Source: an uncultured Lachnospiraceae bacterium
GTDB lineage: Bacteria; Bacillota; Clostridia; Lachnospirales; Lachnospiraceae
Reading direction: 5' to 3'
Length of the DNA stretch: 48,396 bases
Assembly: GCA_902766735.1 (NCBI GenBank)
Contig: CACXEU010000036.1
Coordinates: 1-48,396, forward strand
Part shown: one piece after another, positions 1-7,405 of the stretch
Layout of the letters: each line of letters begins with the position of its first letter
Numbering within the stretch: position 1 is the first letter of the stretch
Program-made: the position numbers and the translations under genes
The notes under the pieces: model-generated
Database searches by the model: none
What the model was told of the DNA's origin: nothing
Seen by the model: the letters and a program-made list of their open reading frames with translations, nothing else

Positions 1-29
1 AAATCCTCTTTATACGGAATTGTTCGCAT
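1..29 (-). CDS. 5' end of an unidentified gene (truncated by window edge)
   Basis: An ATG at 29 (minus strand) is preceded by a good ribosome binding site, AAGGGAG at 42-36, six bases away. It opens a frame reading MRTIPYKED before the window ends. A full promoter lies just upstream (63-91). Nine residues are too few to name a product. The frame is supported only by the start signals and promoter geometry. It diverges from gltA. Confidence 0.6.
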
Positions 30-54
30 GTTTAACTCCCTTCTTAATATTGAT

Positions 55-118
55 TTAACTCGATTATAACTCCACAAAGCATTTTTGTCGAGTTAAAACC
101 GAGTTAAGTTCGAGTTAA
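55..118. repeat. 11-bp phased CGAGTTAA repeats over a promoter (putative operator)
   Basis: CGAGTTAA occurs three times at exact 11-bp steps (89-96, 100-107, 111-118). The reverse complement TTAACTCG is at 55-62, followed 11 bp later by the variant ATAACTCC (66-73). A further variant, TTAACTCC, is at 32-39 across the ribosome binding site. The three perfect copies lie upstream of and over the -35, and the inverted copies cover the -10 and start region. Eleven-bp phasing means every copy faces the same side of the helix, as in binding arrays of OmpR/PhoB-family regulators. The regulator is not identified. Confidence 0.6.
63..91 (-). promoter_or_regulatory. Sigma-A-type promoter of the truncated gene
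   Basis: On the minus strand the -35 is TCGACA (91-86), the spacer is 17 bp, and the -10 is TATAAT (68-63). This is 11 of 12 consensus bases. It directs transcription into the gene starting at 29, giving a leader of about 25-30 nt. Several repeat copies overlap it (next entry), so it is probably a regulated promoter. Confidence 0.7.
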
Positions 119-120
119 AA

Positions 121-449
121 AACGAAATAACGATTACCTTTGTAGCAAATTCTCAGTTGGCCTTGTTCAGATTATCCAATTTCCTGTTATCAAATTGTTA
201 TCTTCCGGCACAAAAAAAGACTTCCGAAAGCATACTATCAACGCCATCGAAAGCCTTTATTTACTGCTATTTAATTCCTACCTGCAAACCACCCGGTATT
301 ATTCCAGCCCTATTATGGCACAATAACGTTGCTATTCTAACCCGAAATTTTTTCTTTTTCAATTCCACCGTTTCACTTTGTAAGATTGTCCATGAATATG
401 GCAGAACAAATGGTATCCAATATAACAGAGATGTATAACTCCATCCAAT
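121..449. other. Intergenic region with no convincing gene
   Basis: This stretch separates the divergent promoters of the truncated gene and gltA. A 93-codon frame at 157-438 has no plausible ribosome binding site, an odd composition rich in Phe, Asn and Cys, and no recognisable family. It is probably chance. I see no repeat, terminator or RNA element here, apart from A/T-rich runs. Confidence 0.5.
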
Positions 450-478
450 TTGAGAAATCTCTCAATTTATGGTAGAAT
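450..478 (+). promoter_or_regulatory. gltA promoter with inverted repeat in the spacer
   Basis: The -35 is TTGAGA (450-455), the spacer is 17 bp, and the -10 is TAGAAT (473-478). The -35 hexamer is the left arm of an inverted repeat, TTGAGA-AATC-TCTCAA (450-465), so a protein bound there would block RNA polymerase. Transcription would start near 485 and leave a leader of about 40 nt before the gltA ribosome binding site at 513-519. Confidence 0.65.
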
Positions 479-526
479 ATTTATTTGTTGAGGAAAAATA
501 CACTTTTCATATAAAGGAGACAGTTT

Positions 527-1909
527 ATGTTATTAGAAAAATATACCGGGATGAGTGAAGATGCGTTAACACTTCAGATTAATAAATATGCTGATCGTTG
601 TGTCACCAACTCTTCCATTGATCCTGACTTATATGATACTTATGATGTAAAAAGAGGGTTGCGTGACCGTATTACCGGAAAAGGTGTTTTGACCGGTCTG
701 ACAGAAATCGGTGATGTTCATTCTTTCGACATTGTTGATGGAAAATCCGTTCCATGCGAGGGAAAACTTTATTATCGTGGAATCGACATTGAAGATATTG
801 TTCAGGGCTTTTTAGCTGAAGACCGTTTTGGGTTTGAGGAAACGACTTATCTCCTTTTGTTTGGAGAATTGCCTACGGCAAAACGTTTAGAAAACTTTAA
901 TCAGGTGTTAGCACAGTATCGTACCCTTCCAACCAGTTTCGTTCGTGATATTATTATGAAGGCGCCGGGACGTGATATGATGAATCTTTTGGCTCGTTGT
1001 GTACTCTCCCTCTATGCGTGGGATGAGAATCCGGATGATACATCCATCTCCAATGTTTTACGCCAGAGCTTAAGTCTGATTGCCCGTGTTCCGCTGATGT
1101 CCGTTTATGGCTATCAGGTTCATGAACATTATCACAATGGTGGAAACTTACATATTATCAATCCGGACTTAAATTTATCCACAGCGGAAAATATTTTACG
1201 TTTATTAAGACCGAATGGTTCTTATACACATCTGGAAGCAAAATTACTGGACTTAGCATTAGTTCTTCACGCAGAGCACGGCGGTGGTAACAACTCCACC
1301 TTCACAAACCACGTTGTTTCTTCTTCAGGAACCGATACTTACTCTGCCATTGCAGCTTCCTTAGGTTCCCTGAAGGGACCTAAACACGGTGGTGCCAACA
1401 TTAAGGTGAAGCAGATGTTTGATCACATGAAAGACACCATTGATAACTGGGATGATGACGAAGAAATCTCCAGCTATCTTCAGGGACTTGTGGACAAGAA
1501 ATTATTTGACAAGTCCGGTTTAATTTACGGTATCGGTCATGCCGTTTACGCCATTTCCGATCCAAGAGCCAAATTATTGAAAGGCTTAACCGAAAAGCTT
1601 GCAAAAGAAAAGGGTCGTATGGACGAATTCCAGCTTTATCAGAATGTGGAACGTCTGGCTCCTGCCATTATTTCCAAGGGACACCGCAGAAATAAAGTCG
1701 TAAGTGCCAATGTGGACTTCTACAGCGGCTTCGTTTATTCCATGTTAGGATTACCGGATGCTCTTTACACACCGATGTTTGCTTCTGCTCGTATGGCAGG
1801 CTGGAGCGCTCATCGAATTGAAGAGCTCATTAACGCCGGAAAGATTATTCGTCCGGCATATAAGAATGTTGTTAAGAAACATGATTACATTCCATTAACG
1901 GAACGATAA
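527..1909 (+). CDS. gltA: Citrate synthase
   Basis: Condenses oxaloacetate with acetyl-CoA to citrate, the entry step of the (often partial) TCA route that supplies 2-oxoglutarate for glutamate in anaerobes. The 460-residue protein has the family signature around the two catalytic histidines: LHAEHGGGNNSTF near residues 248-260 and GPKHGGAN near 285. The C-terminal DFYSG supplies the catalytic Asp. It is about 30-80 residues longer at the N-terminus than the shortest bacterial forms, as in other clostridial enzymes. The start follows AAAGGAG at 513-519. It is a single-gene unit: its own promoter with a spacer palindrome upstream and a terminator immediately downstream. 2-Methylcitrate synthase is possible but less likely, as no prp genes are nearby. 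Confidence 0.95.
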   Translation: MLLEKYTGMSEDALTLQINKYADRCVTNSSIDPDLYDTYDVKRGLRDRITGKGVLTGLTEIGDVHSFDIVDGKSVPCEGKLYYRGIDIEDIVQGFLAEDRFGFEETTYLLLFGELPTAKRLENFNQVLAQYRTLPTSFVRDIIMKAPGRDMMNLLARCVLSLYAWDENPDDTSISNVLRQSLSLIARVPLMSVYGYQVHEHYHNGGNLHIINPDLNLSTAENILRLLRPNGSYTHLEAKLLDLALVLHAEHGGGNNSTFTNHVVSSSGTDTYSAIAASLGSLKGPKHGGANIKVKQMFDHMKDTIDNWDDDEEISSYLQGLVDKKLFDKSGLIYGIGHAVYAISDPRAKLLKGLTEKLAKEKGRMDEFQLYQNVERLAPAIISKGHRRNKVVSANVDFYSGFVYSMLGLPDALYTPMFASARMAGWSAHRIEELINAGKIIRPAYKNVVKKHDYIPLTER

Positions 1910-1915
1910 AATTTT

Positions 1916-1952
1916 AGAGGACCTGATTTTGAACAATCAGATCCTCTTTTTA
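1916..1952. terminator. Bidirectional terminator between gltA and the VanZ-like gene
   Basis: Stem 1916-1928 pairs with 1935-1947 (AGAGGA-C-CTGATT with AATCAG-A-TCCTCT, one mismatch). A T-run follows on the plus strand and a T-rich stretch on the minus strand. It sits between converging genes and can serve both. Confidence 0.85.
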
Positions 1953-1964
1953 CTTGTTCTTCTT

Positions 1965-3359
1965 TTATGAATTTATGGCTGGAATATGGATGTCAAAATC
2001 TTTACCATCTATCTTACACCCAAACTGATATGTTGGCTGGTAAAAGCCCTTAGAATCAAGCACATATTTTATACAGCAATCCTTCACTGTTATTTTCTGA
2101 ATATGATTCTTGTAATATTGAAACTTTCCTGAGCACAACAAATCATATGCCTGTTGTTCGCTCAGAACCGGATACTGTTTATATAATTCTCCTTTTTTTA
2201 TGGAATATCGAATATCTGAACATTTACCATCCTTTTGAAAAGTACAATTTACACATCCGTCAACTATGGAATTTCCTTCTTTTTGCATATCAACAGTAAA
2301 TTGATATCGATTATTTTCTAATTTTTCGAAAGATGCATTCTCTGAAATTTCAAATCCATAGCTTTCTACTGCTTTTCTTGCACTTTCTTCATCGACCTCC
2401 ACTTTTTCATCGAAGTCTTCATCTCCAAAACTACAGAAGTCTATTTCTCCGGTATAATATACCCATAAGCTCATCCCATCTTTGGAATGATAAATCGCAT
2501 TTTCCTCATAATAATCATTTCTGGAGGAATCTATTTCTGTACCATTCTTTTTGAAAAACTCTTCTGCTACAGTTTCCGTTTCCTTTTTTGACAACGTTTT
2601 TATCTGATACACACCCATCTTGGTTTCTTTTGTACTAAATTGAATTTCTGAATTCATCTGGACGTGCTTCATATTTTGTTTCATCAGCCATGTTTCCGGG
2701 TTGTTCCCTAATTCTTTTCTTTGATAAACAATGAAAAGAATCGAAAATGCCATAACAGTAATAATCAATGGAATCTGCAATGCTACAACAGCAATCCATT
2801 TTCTTTCCCATTTTCTTTTGGCAATGCACGATATGATGACATCCATCAGAACATAGCATCCATAACCAATCATTGCCCCCATGGTATTATTCATAATATC
2901 ATCCGGTTCAAACACCCCCCGGTGAAACAATAATTGAATCAGTTCTATGAAAACCGTAAAGCCAAATGCAGCTAAATAAGTTTTCCAAAAACGCCTCATT
3001 TTCTTTATTCCCATTGGAAGTAAAAAACCAAACGGAACAAACATCAAAATATTTAGTATGATATTTCTCCAGGAGATGATTGAAAAATTATACCACGCAT
3101 CCCGATAAGAATAAAAAAGAGGCATAAGTCTGCGATTTTCCCAGAATCCTCCACGATCTATCAGCGTAACCCCTAATACAACAAACAAATACACCAAATA
3201 GATATCCCACCAGATAATTCTTTTTAAATCCAGTTGCTTCTTCCTTCGCTTCTTTAATATCAGGACACCAATTCCCATAATTAGAAATTGAACAATTACA
3301 ACAATAATTGCTATCCTAAAATAACTCATCCCCATATCGAATAATTCAAAGTCTCGCAT
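1965..3359 (-). CDS. VanZ-like membrane protein with large C-terminal extracellular domain
   Basis: The first ~215 residues form a VanZ-like fold: TM segments near 12-34, 50-65, 98-116, 125-145, 160-178 and 190-212, with the typical acidic and Asn residues (FIELIQLLFHRG, then PDDIMNNTMGAMIGY). The remaining ~250 residues are hydrophilic and probably outside the cell. They resemble no family I recognise. VanZ homologues are linked to low-level teicoplanin resistance, but most are of unknown role. It is last in a four-gene minus operon after DUF4250, with a 9-base gap. A second, short VanZ-like protein is at 8464-9024. The extra domain is the odd feature; a sensor or cell-wall-binding role is speculation. 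Confidence 0.8.
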   Translation of the reverse strand: MRDFELFDMGMSYFRIAIIVVIVQFLIMGIGVLILKKRRKKQLDLKRIIWWDIYLVYLFVVLGVTLIDRGGFWENRRLMPLFYSYRDAWYNFSIISWRNIILNILMFVPFGFLLPMGIKKMRRFWKTYLAAFGFTVFIELIQLLFHRGVFEPDDIMNNTMGAMIGYGCYVLMDVIISCIAKRKWERKWIAVVALQIPLIITVMAFSILFIVYQRKELGNNPETWLMKQNMKHVQMNSEIQFSTKETKMGVYQIKTLSKKETETVAEEFFKKNGTEIDSSRNDYYEENAIYHSKDGMSLWVYYTGEIDFCSFGDEDFDEKVEVDEESARKAVESYGFEISENASFEKLENNRYQFTVDMQKEGNSIVDGCVNCTFQKDGKCSDIRYSIKKGELYKQYPVLSEQQAYDLLCSGKFQYYKNHIQKITVKDCCIKYVLDSKGFYQPTYQFGCKIDGKDFDIHIPAINS

Positions 3360-3368
3360 ATTTTCCCT

Positions 3369-3548
3369 CTATACGAACTGGTTCGTCTCTTCATTATATT
3401 CGTATTGAATCTTACGCAATTTTTCCACCAGTGCTTCTTTCTCTACATCTTTTGCTCTGCAAAATTCATCTAAATTCGAATAGTAATCTCTTAAGTTTGT
3501 GTTGACCACACTTAAAAGCATTACCGGATCTTTTGGTAAACTGTTCAT
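3369..3548 (-). CDS. DUF4250 family protein
   Basis: A small protein of 59 residues beginning MNSLPKDPVMLLSVVNTNLR, the conserved opening of DUF4250, and ending in the typical YEYNEETNQFV. The function of the family is unknown. It is common in Lachnospiraceae and relatives. I start it at the ATG at 3548, which overlaps the upstream stop as TAATG and is preceded by GGGGGAG. An ATG five codons further upstream would turn that ribosome binding site into coding sequence and is rejected. Translational coupling to the membrane protein upstream is likely. Confidence 0.85.
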   Translation of the reverse strand: MNSLPKDPVMLLSVVNTNLRDYYSNLDEFCRAKDVEKEALVEKLRKIQYEYNEETNQFV

Positions 3549-3946
3549 TACTTTCTCCCCCAAATCAAATATCCAATAATAATTCCGCCAATGATTCCGA
3601 TTATCATGTGAACGATTCTCATAATGTCGGGACCTTTTTGTTCCTTCGGCTTTCCGTATTGCTTTTCCTGTTTACGGTTAAAACGAACCACGTCAACCAT
3701 CAGCAGGATGCTACCTACGAAAGAAATCACAAAAGTTATGAGTGCAGTTACCATGGCAATCGCTTGAGCGTTTCCACGTAAAAGAAACAATAAGAGCACA
3801 GATAACACTGAAATAATTGCTGCCGGAGCTGTAATCATCATTACAACCTTCCCGAATCCCTGAGGGACATATTGCTCTCCACGATTATTCATCATCGTCT
3901 GCTTCTTCTGTTTTCCGTAATAATATTTATTCGTCTGTTTTGCCAT
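3548..3946 (-). CDS. Small membrane protein of unknown function
   Basis: 132 residues. A basic, Gln-rich N-terminus is followed by about three hydrophobic segments (near residues 33-56, 62-86 and 110-128). The C-terminal helix is Ile/Gly rich and ends WGRK. Good ribosome binding site AAGGAGC. It overlaps the next gene (DUF4250) by one base and lies 13 bases after the COG2426-like gene, so it is in the same operon. I do not recognise a family. The short loops suggest a small scaffold or regulator, but nothing in the sequence fixes a role. Confidence 0.8.
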   Translation of the reverse strand: MAKQTNKYYYGKQKKQTMMNNRGEQYVPQGFGKVVMMITAPAAIISVLSVLLLFLLRGNAQAIAMVTALITFVISFVGSILLMVDVVRFNRKQEKQYGKPKEQKGPDIMRIVHMIIGIIGGIIIGYLIWGRK

Positions 3947-3959
3947 AACAAGCTCCTTA

Positions 3960-4439
3960 CTAAATTCCGAAGATTTTCAAAATTCCTGTCACACCCGCGC
4001 CCATAATAATTCCGGCGAGAACTACTCCTGCCATACAGGCTGCAACACTTTTCTTGAAATCCATGTCAAGAATGCTGGCTGCCAGCGTTCCAGTCCAGGC
4101 TCCTGTTCCTGGAAGTGGAATTCCTACAAATAGGAACAATGCAAAATATAATCCTCTTCCTGCTTTCTCCATTAACTTCTGTCCACCCTTTTCTCCTTTT
4201 GACAGACAAAAACCAAAAAACTTTCCGATGACTTTCTTATCCTGTCCCCACACGAGAACCTTTCTTGCAAAGAAGAAAATGAATGGTACCGGAATCATAT
4301 TTCCAACGATTGCTACCAGATATGTTTGAAAAACCGGCAGGTGATAAGTGTTTAATCCAACGGGAGCTGCTCCCCTGATTTCCACGATTGGAACCATAGA
4401 TATAAAAAATACAATAAGATACTTTACTAATTTCGACAT
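3960..4439 (-). CDS. COG2426-type small multidrug export family membrane protein
   Basis: 159 residues beginning MSKLVKYLIVFFISMVPIVE, followed by IRGAAPVGL, the conserved opening of the COG2426 family annotated as small multidrug export or DedA-related proteins. Further family signs are the VGNMIPVPFIFFFARK segment and GIPLPGTGAWTGTLAASILD near the middle, then two C-terminal Gly-rich helices. Transport has not been shown for most members, so the export label is weak. Start at 4439 follows AAGGAG at 4450-4445. An upstream ATG at 4481 lacks this signal. It is the first gene of a four-gene operon with a promoter at 4472-4500. Confidence 0.8.
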   Translation of the reverse strand: MSKLVKYLIVFFISMVPIVEIRGAAPVGLNTYHLPVFQTYLVAIVGNMIPVPFIFFFARKVLVWGQDKKVIGKFFGFCLSKGEKGGQKLMEKAGRGLYFALFLFVGIPLPGTGAWTGTLAASILDMDFKKSVAACMAGVVLAGIIMGAGVTGILKIFGI

Positions 4440-4471
4440 AATTTCTCCTTCAATACTTAATAACCTAGTAA

Positions 4472-4500
4472 AGTATATCATTGTAACCCGTTTTTCTCAA
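4472..4500 (-). promoter_or_regulatory. Promoter of the COG2426/DUF4250/VanZ operon
   Basis: Minus strand -35 TTGAGA (4500-4495), 17-bp spacer, -10 TATACT (4477-4472). It lies just downstream of the clpB terminator and is immediately preceded by a 14-bp perfect inverted repeat (4502-4546). Confidence 0.75.
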
Positions 4501-4501
4501 C

Positions 4502-4546
4502 TTTTATTTCATCGGGAAGTTCAACGAACGTTCCGATGAAATAAAA
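4502..4546. repeat. Perfect 14-bp inverted repeat next to the clpB terminator
   Basis: TTTTATTTCATCGG (4502-4515) is the exact reverse complement of 4533-4546, with a 17-base loop that itself holds GTTC...GAAC. In clpB transcripts its 5' arm is the U-rich tail of the preceding terminator, so the two hairpins share sequence. In DNA it abuts the -35 of the next operon and could be an operator. Confidence 0.7.
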
Positions 4547-4581
4547 AGTCCGCCCCAACGCTTCCTCACGTTGGAACGGAC
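4539..4581 (-). terminator. clpB rho-independent terminator
   Basis: Stem 4577-4581 with 4548-4552 (GTCCG/CGGAC), a short internal loop, then 4569-4574 with 4555-4560 (CGTTGG/CCAACG) and an 8-base loop. It is followed on the minus strand by TTTTTATTT (4547-4539), directly after the clpB stop. Confidence 0.85.
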
Positions 4582-4592
4582 CAAAACACACT

Positions 4593-7169
4593 TTATTGCA
4601 CAACTAAATTTCCATCTTTCACATCAAACACGATGGTATCACCAATATGAACCTTTCCTTCCAGAATCACTCTGGCCGCCAGGGTTTCCACATTCTTCTG
4701 AATATAACGCTTCAACGGTCTTGCACCGTAGATTGGATCATATCCATTGTCGGCAACATATTTCTTTGCTTCATCTGTAAGTTCCACAGAAAGTTCCTTG
4801 TCTTCCAGGCGCTCATTTAATTCCTTGATTACCAGGTCTACAATACCGCCAATATTGTCACGGGTTAATGGCTTGAACATAATGATTTCATCCAGACGAT
4901 TTAAGAATTCCGGACGGAAGTTCATTCGAAGTTCTTCCATTACCTGCTGTTCATTTTCCGCCTTGATATTTCCCTGTTCATCAATGCCCTCTAAAAGGAA
5001 CGCAGAACCAAGGTTTGAAGTCATAATGAGAATGGTGTTTTTGAAGTCCACCGTTCTTCCCTGGGAATCGGTAATACGACCGTCATCCAAGACCTGAAGT
5101 AAAACATTGAACACGTCCGGATGCGCTTTTTCTACTTCGTCAAACAGTACAACGGAATACGGTTTTCTACGGACGGCTTCTGTGAGCTGTCCACCTTCAT
5201 CGTATCCTACATATCCCGGAGGCGCTCCGATGAGTCTGGAGACACTGTGTTTCTCCATGTATTCACTCATGTCGATTCGAACCATATTACTTTCATCATC
5301 GAAGAGATTTTCTGCCAAGGCCTTTGCCAGTTCTGTCTTACCAACACCGGTAGGACCTAAGAACAGGAAGGAACCAATCGGTTTTCCCGGATCCTTAATT
5401 CCTGCCTTAGAACGAATAATGGATTCTGTAATCTTTGTAACCGCTTCATCCTGTCCAATGACTCTCTTATGAAGCTGTTCATCCAGATGCAATGTCTTTT
5501 CCCGTTCTGTTTCAGAAAGTTTGGAAACCGGAATTCCGGTCCACCGGGAAATGATTCTGGAGATTTCTTCCTCCGTCACCGCTTCTCGTACCAGACTTAA
5601 ATCCTTATCCTTCGTCCGCTGTTCTTCTTCCTCTAATTGCTTTTCCAACTGTGGCAATTTTCCGTACTGCAACTCGGCTGCACGATTTAAATCATAGTCA
5701 CTCTGGGCTTTTTCGATTTCCTTCTTAACGGATTCCACCTGCTCTCTTAATTCCTGCAGACGATTTACGGAAGTTTTCTCATTTTCCCACTGTGCCATCT
5801 TGTTATTATAATCATCACGAAGTTCCGCCAGTTCTTTCTGTAATTCTTCCAGACGTTCCTTACTGAGATTGTCAGTTTCTTTCTTCAATGCCGCTTCTTC
5901 AATCTCTAACTGCATCACTTTTCGTCTCAGCTCATCCACTTCCGTCGGCATGGAATCCATTTCGGTCTTAATCAGAGCACAGGCTTCATCCACCAGGTCA
6001 ATGGCCTTATCCGGAAGAAAACGATCTGTAATATAACGGTCAGATAAGGTTGCTGCGCTCACCAGTGCGCCATCCTGAATCTTAACACCGTGGAATACTT
6101 CGTAACGCTCCTTCAATCCACGAAGAATGGATATGGTATCTTCCACGGTTGGTTCATTAACCAATACCGGCTGGAATCGACGTTCTAATGCTTTATCCTT
6201 TTCAATGTACTCCCGATACTCATCCAGAGTGGTGGCTCCAATACAATGAAGTTCCCCACGGGCAAGCATTGGCTTTAACATGTTTCCTGCATCCATGGCG
6301 CCGTCTGTCTTTCCGGCACCAACAATAGTATGAAGTTCATCGATGAAGAGAATGATTTCTCCATTGCTTCCCTTTACCTCTTCTAATACTGCTTTCAGTC
6401 GTTCTTCAAATTCGCCTCTGTATTTTGCTCCGGCAAGCATAGAACCTAAGTCCAAAGCAAAGACCTTCTTATCCTTTAAGCCTTCCGGAACATCCCCTCT
6501 GACAATTCGCTGTGCCAGGCCTTCCACAGCTGCGGTTTTACCAACCCCGGGTTCTCCGATTAATACTGGGTTATTTTTCGTTTTTCGGGATAAGATACGA
6601 ATCACATTTCTAATTTCTGCATCTCGTCCGATAACCGGATCCAGTTTTTGCTCTCTGGCACGCTGTACCAGATCCTGACCATATTTTGCCAGAGCATCAT
6701 AGGTTCCTTCCGGATTATCTGATGTCACCTTGACATTCCCCCGAACAGACTGCAACGCTTCTAAGAAACGTTCTCTGGTCATTCCAAACTCTCTCCAGAG
6801 TTCTTTCACTTCTTTGTTCGGTTTTTCAATCAGCTGAAGAAAGAGATGTTCTACAGAGACATATTCATCTCCCATCCGTTTTGCTTCGTCTTCAGCAGAT
6901 ACCAATACATTATTGAGTGATTGGCTGATATAAGTATTTCCTCCCTGTACTTTCGGACGTTTCTGAATCAACTGTAACACCTGGTCAGAAAAATACTCCA
7001 CTTGAATTTCCATCTTTTCAATCAATTTTCGAATCAAACTCTCGTCTAATGAAATCAAACTGTAAATGAGATGCTCCTGATCTATTTCCTGATTCCCATA
7101 TTCTGCAGCAAGCTTTTCACAGTTCTGAATCGCCTCAAGGGACTTCTGTGTAAATTTACTAATATTCAT
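4593..7169 (-). CDS. clpB: ATP-dependent disaggregase ClpB
   Basis: An 858-residue Hsp100 chaperone that, with DnaK, threads proteins out of aggregates. Domain order: N-domain (about 1-145, opening [15 protein letters not shown]), first AAA+ module with Walker A GEPGVGKT near 206 and [21 protein letters not shown] pore region nearby, long coiled-coil middle domain (about 400-525), and second AAA+ module with GPTGVGKT near 605 and [25 protein letters not shown] following. The middle domain identifies ClpB rather than ClpC. Start follows AAGGAGG. Expression should be heat-inducible through HrcA, because a CIRCE element and promoter lie directly upstream. It forms a monocistronic unit with its own terminator. 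Confidence 0.97.
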   Translation of the reverse strand: MNISKFTQKSLEAIQNCEKLAAEYGNQEIDQEHLIYSLISLDESLIRKLIEKMEIQVEYFSDQVLQLIQKRPKVQGGNTYISQSLNNVLVSAEDEAKRMGDEYVSVEHLFLQLIEKPNKEVKELWREFGMTRERFLEALQSVRGNVKVTSDNPEGTYDALAKYGQDLVQRAREQKLDPVIGRDAEIRNVIRILSRKTKNNPVLIGEPGVGKTAAVEGLAQRIVRGDVPEGLKDKKVFALDLGSMLAGAKYRGEFEERLKAVLEEVKGSNGEIILFIDELHTIVGAGKTDGAMDAGNMLKPMLARGELHCIGATTLDEYREYIEKDKALERRFQPVLVNEPTVEDTISILRGLKERYEVFHGVKIQDGALVSAATLSDRYITDRFLPDKAIDLVDEACALIKTEMDSMPTEVDELRRKVMQLEIEEAALKKETDNLSKERLEELQKELAELRDDYNNKMAQWENEKTSVNRLQELREQVESVKKEIEKAQSDYDLNRAAELQYGKLPQLEKQLEEEEQRTKDKDLSLVREAVTEEEISRIISRWTGIPVSKLSETEREKTLHLDEQLHKRVIGQDEAVTKITESIIRSKAGIKDPGKPIGSFLFLGPTGVGKTELAKALAENLFDDESNMVRIDMSEYMEKHSVSRLIGAPPGYVGYDEGGQLTEAVRRKPYSVVLFDEVEKAHPDVFNVLLQVLDDGRITDSQGRTVDFKNTILIMTSNLGSAFLLEGIDEQGNIKAENEQQVMEELRMNFRPEFLNRLDEIIMFKPLTRDNIGGIVDLVIKELNERLEDKELSVELTDEAKKYVADNGYDPIYGARPLKRYIQKNVETLAARVILEGKVHIGDTIVFDVKDGNLVVQ

Positions 7170-7227
7170 CCTATGGACCTCCTTAATCTTATTTTATGTA
7201 GCGGTCTTCCCCTCTCCCGAAGAGTAA

Positions 7228-7254
7228 TTAGCACTCTCCTTTGTCGACTGCTAA
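7228..7254 (-). promoter_or_regulatory. CIRCE operator (HrcA site) of clpB
   Basis: TTAGCACTC, nine bases, GACTGCTAA. This differs from the CIRCE consensus TTAGCACTC-N9-GAGTGCTAA at a single base (C at 7248). It starts about 5 bp downstream of the -10, at the transcription start, the usual place for HrcA repression. Confidence 0.9.
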
Positions 7255-7258
7255 TTCT

Positions 7259-7287
7259 ATTGTACCCTATTTTTTTAGAAAAGTTAA
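7259..7287 (-). promoter_or_regulatory. clpB promoter
   Basis: Minus strand -35 TTAACT (7287-7282), 17-bp spacer, -10 TACAAT (7264-7259). CIRCE follows at once. Confidence 0.7.
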
Positions 7288-7362
7288 TACATTATGTAAA
7301 CTATTTGTTAATTTTTTTTATAATTTCCTTTTTACCCTGGATAGTTCTCCGAATTTTCCAGA

Positions 7363-7400
7363 TAATAAAAATAGAGGATTCATTGCGAATCCTCTATTTT
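7363..7400 (-). terminator. hisC operon terminator
   Basis: A 14-bp perfect stem, AAAATAGAGGATTC (7368-7381) with 7387-7400, loop of five. The 3' arm ends in TTTT and continues T/A-rich. It immediately follows the hisC stop codon. Confidence 0.85.
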
Positions 7401-7405
7401 ACCTT

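Noticed and set aside
157..438. 93-codon frame upstream of gltA
   Set aside because: No ribosome binding site, odd composition and no family resemblance; probably chance.
391..475. Short frame reading MNMAEQMVSNITEMYNS before gltA
   Set aside because: It runs into the gltA -10 and has no start signal; looks protein-like but too short to support.
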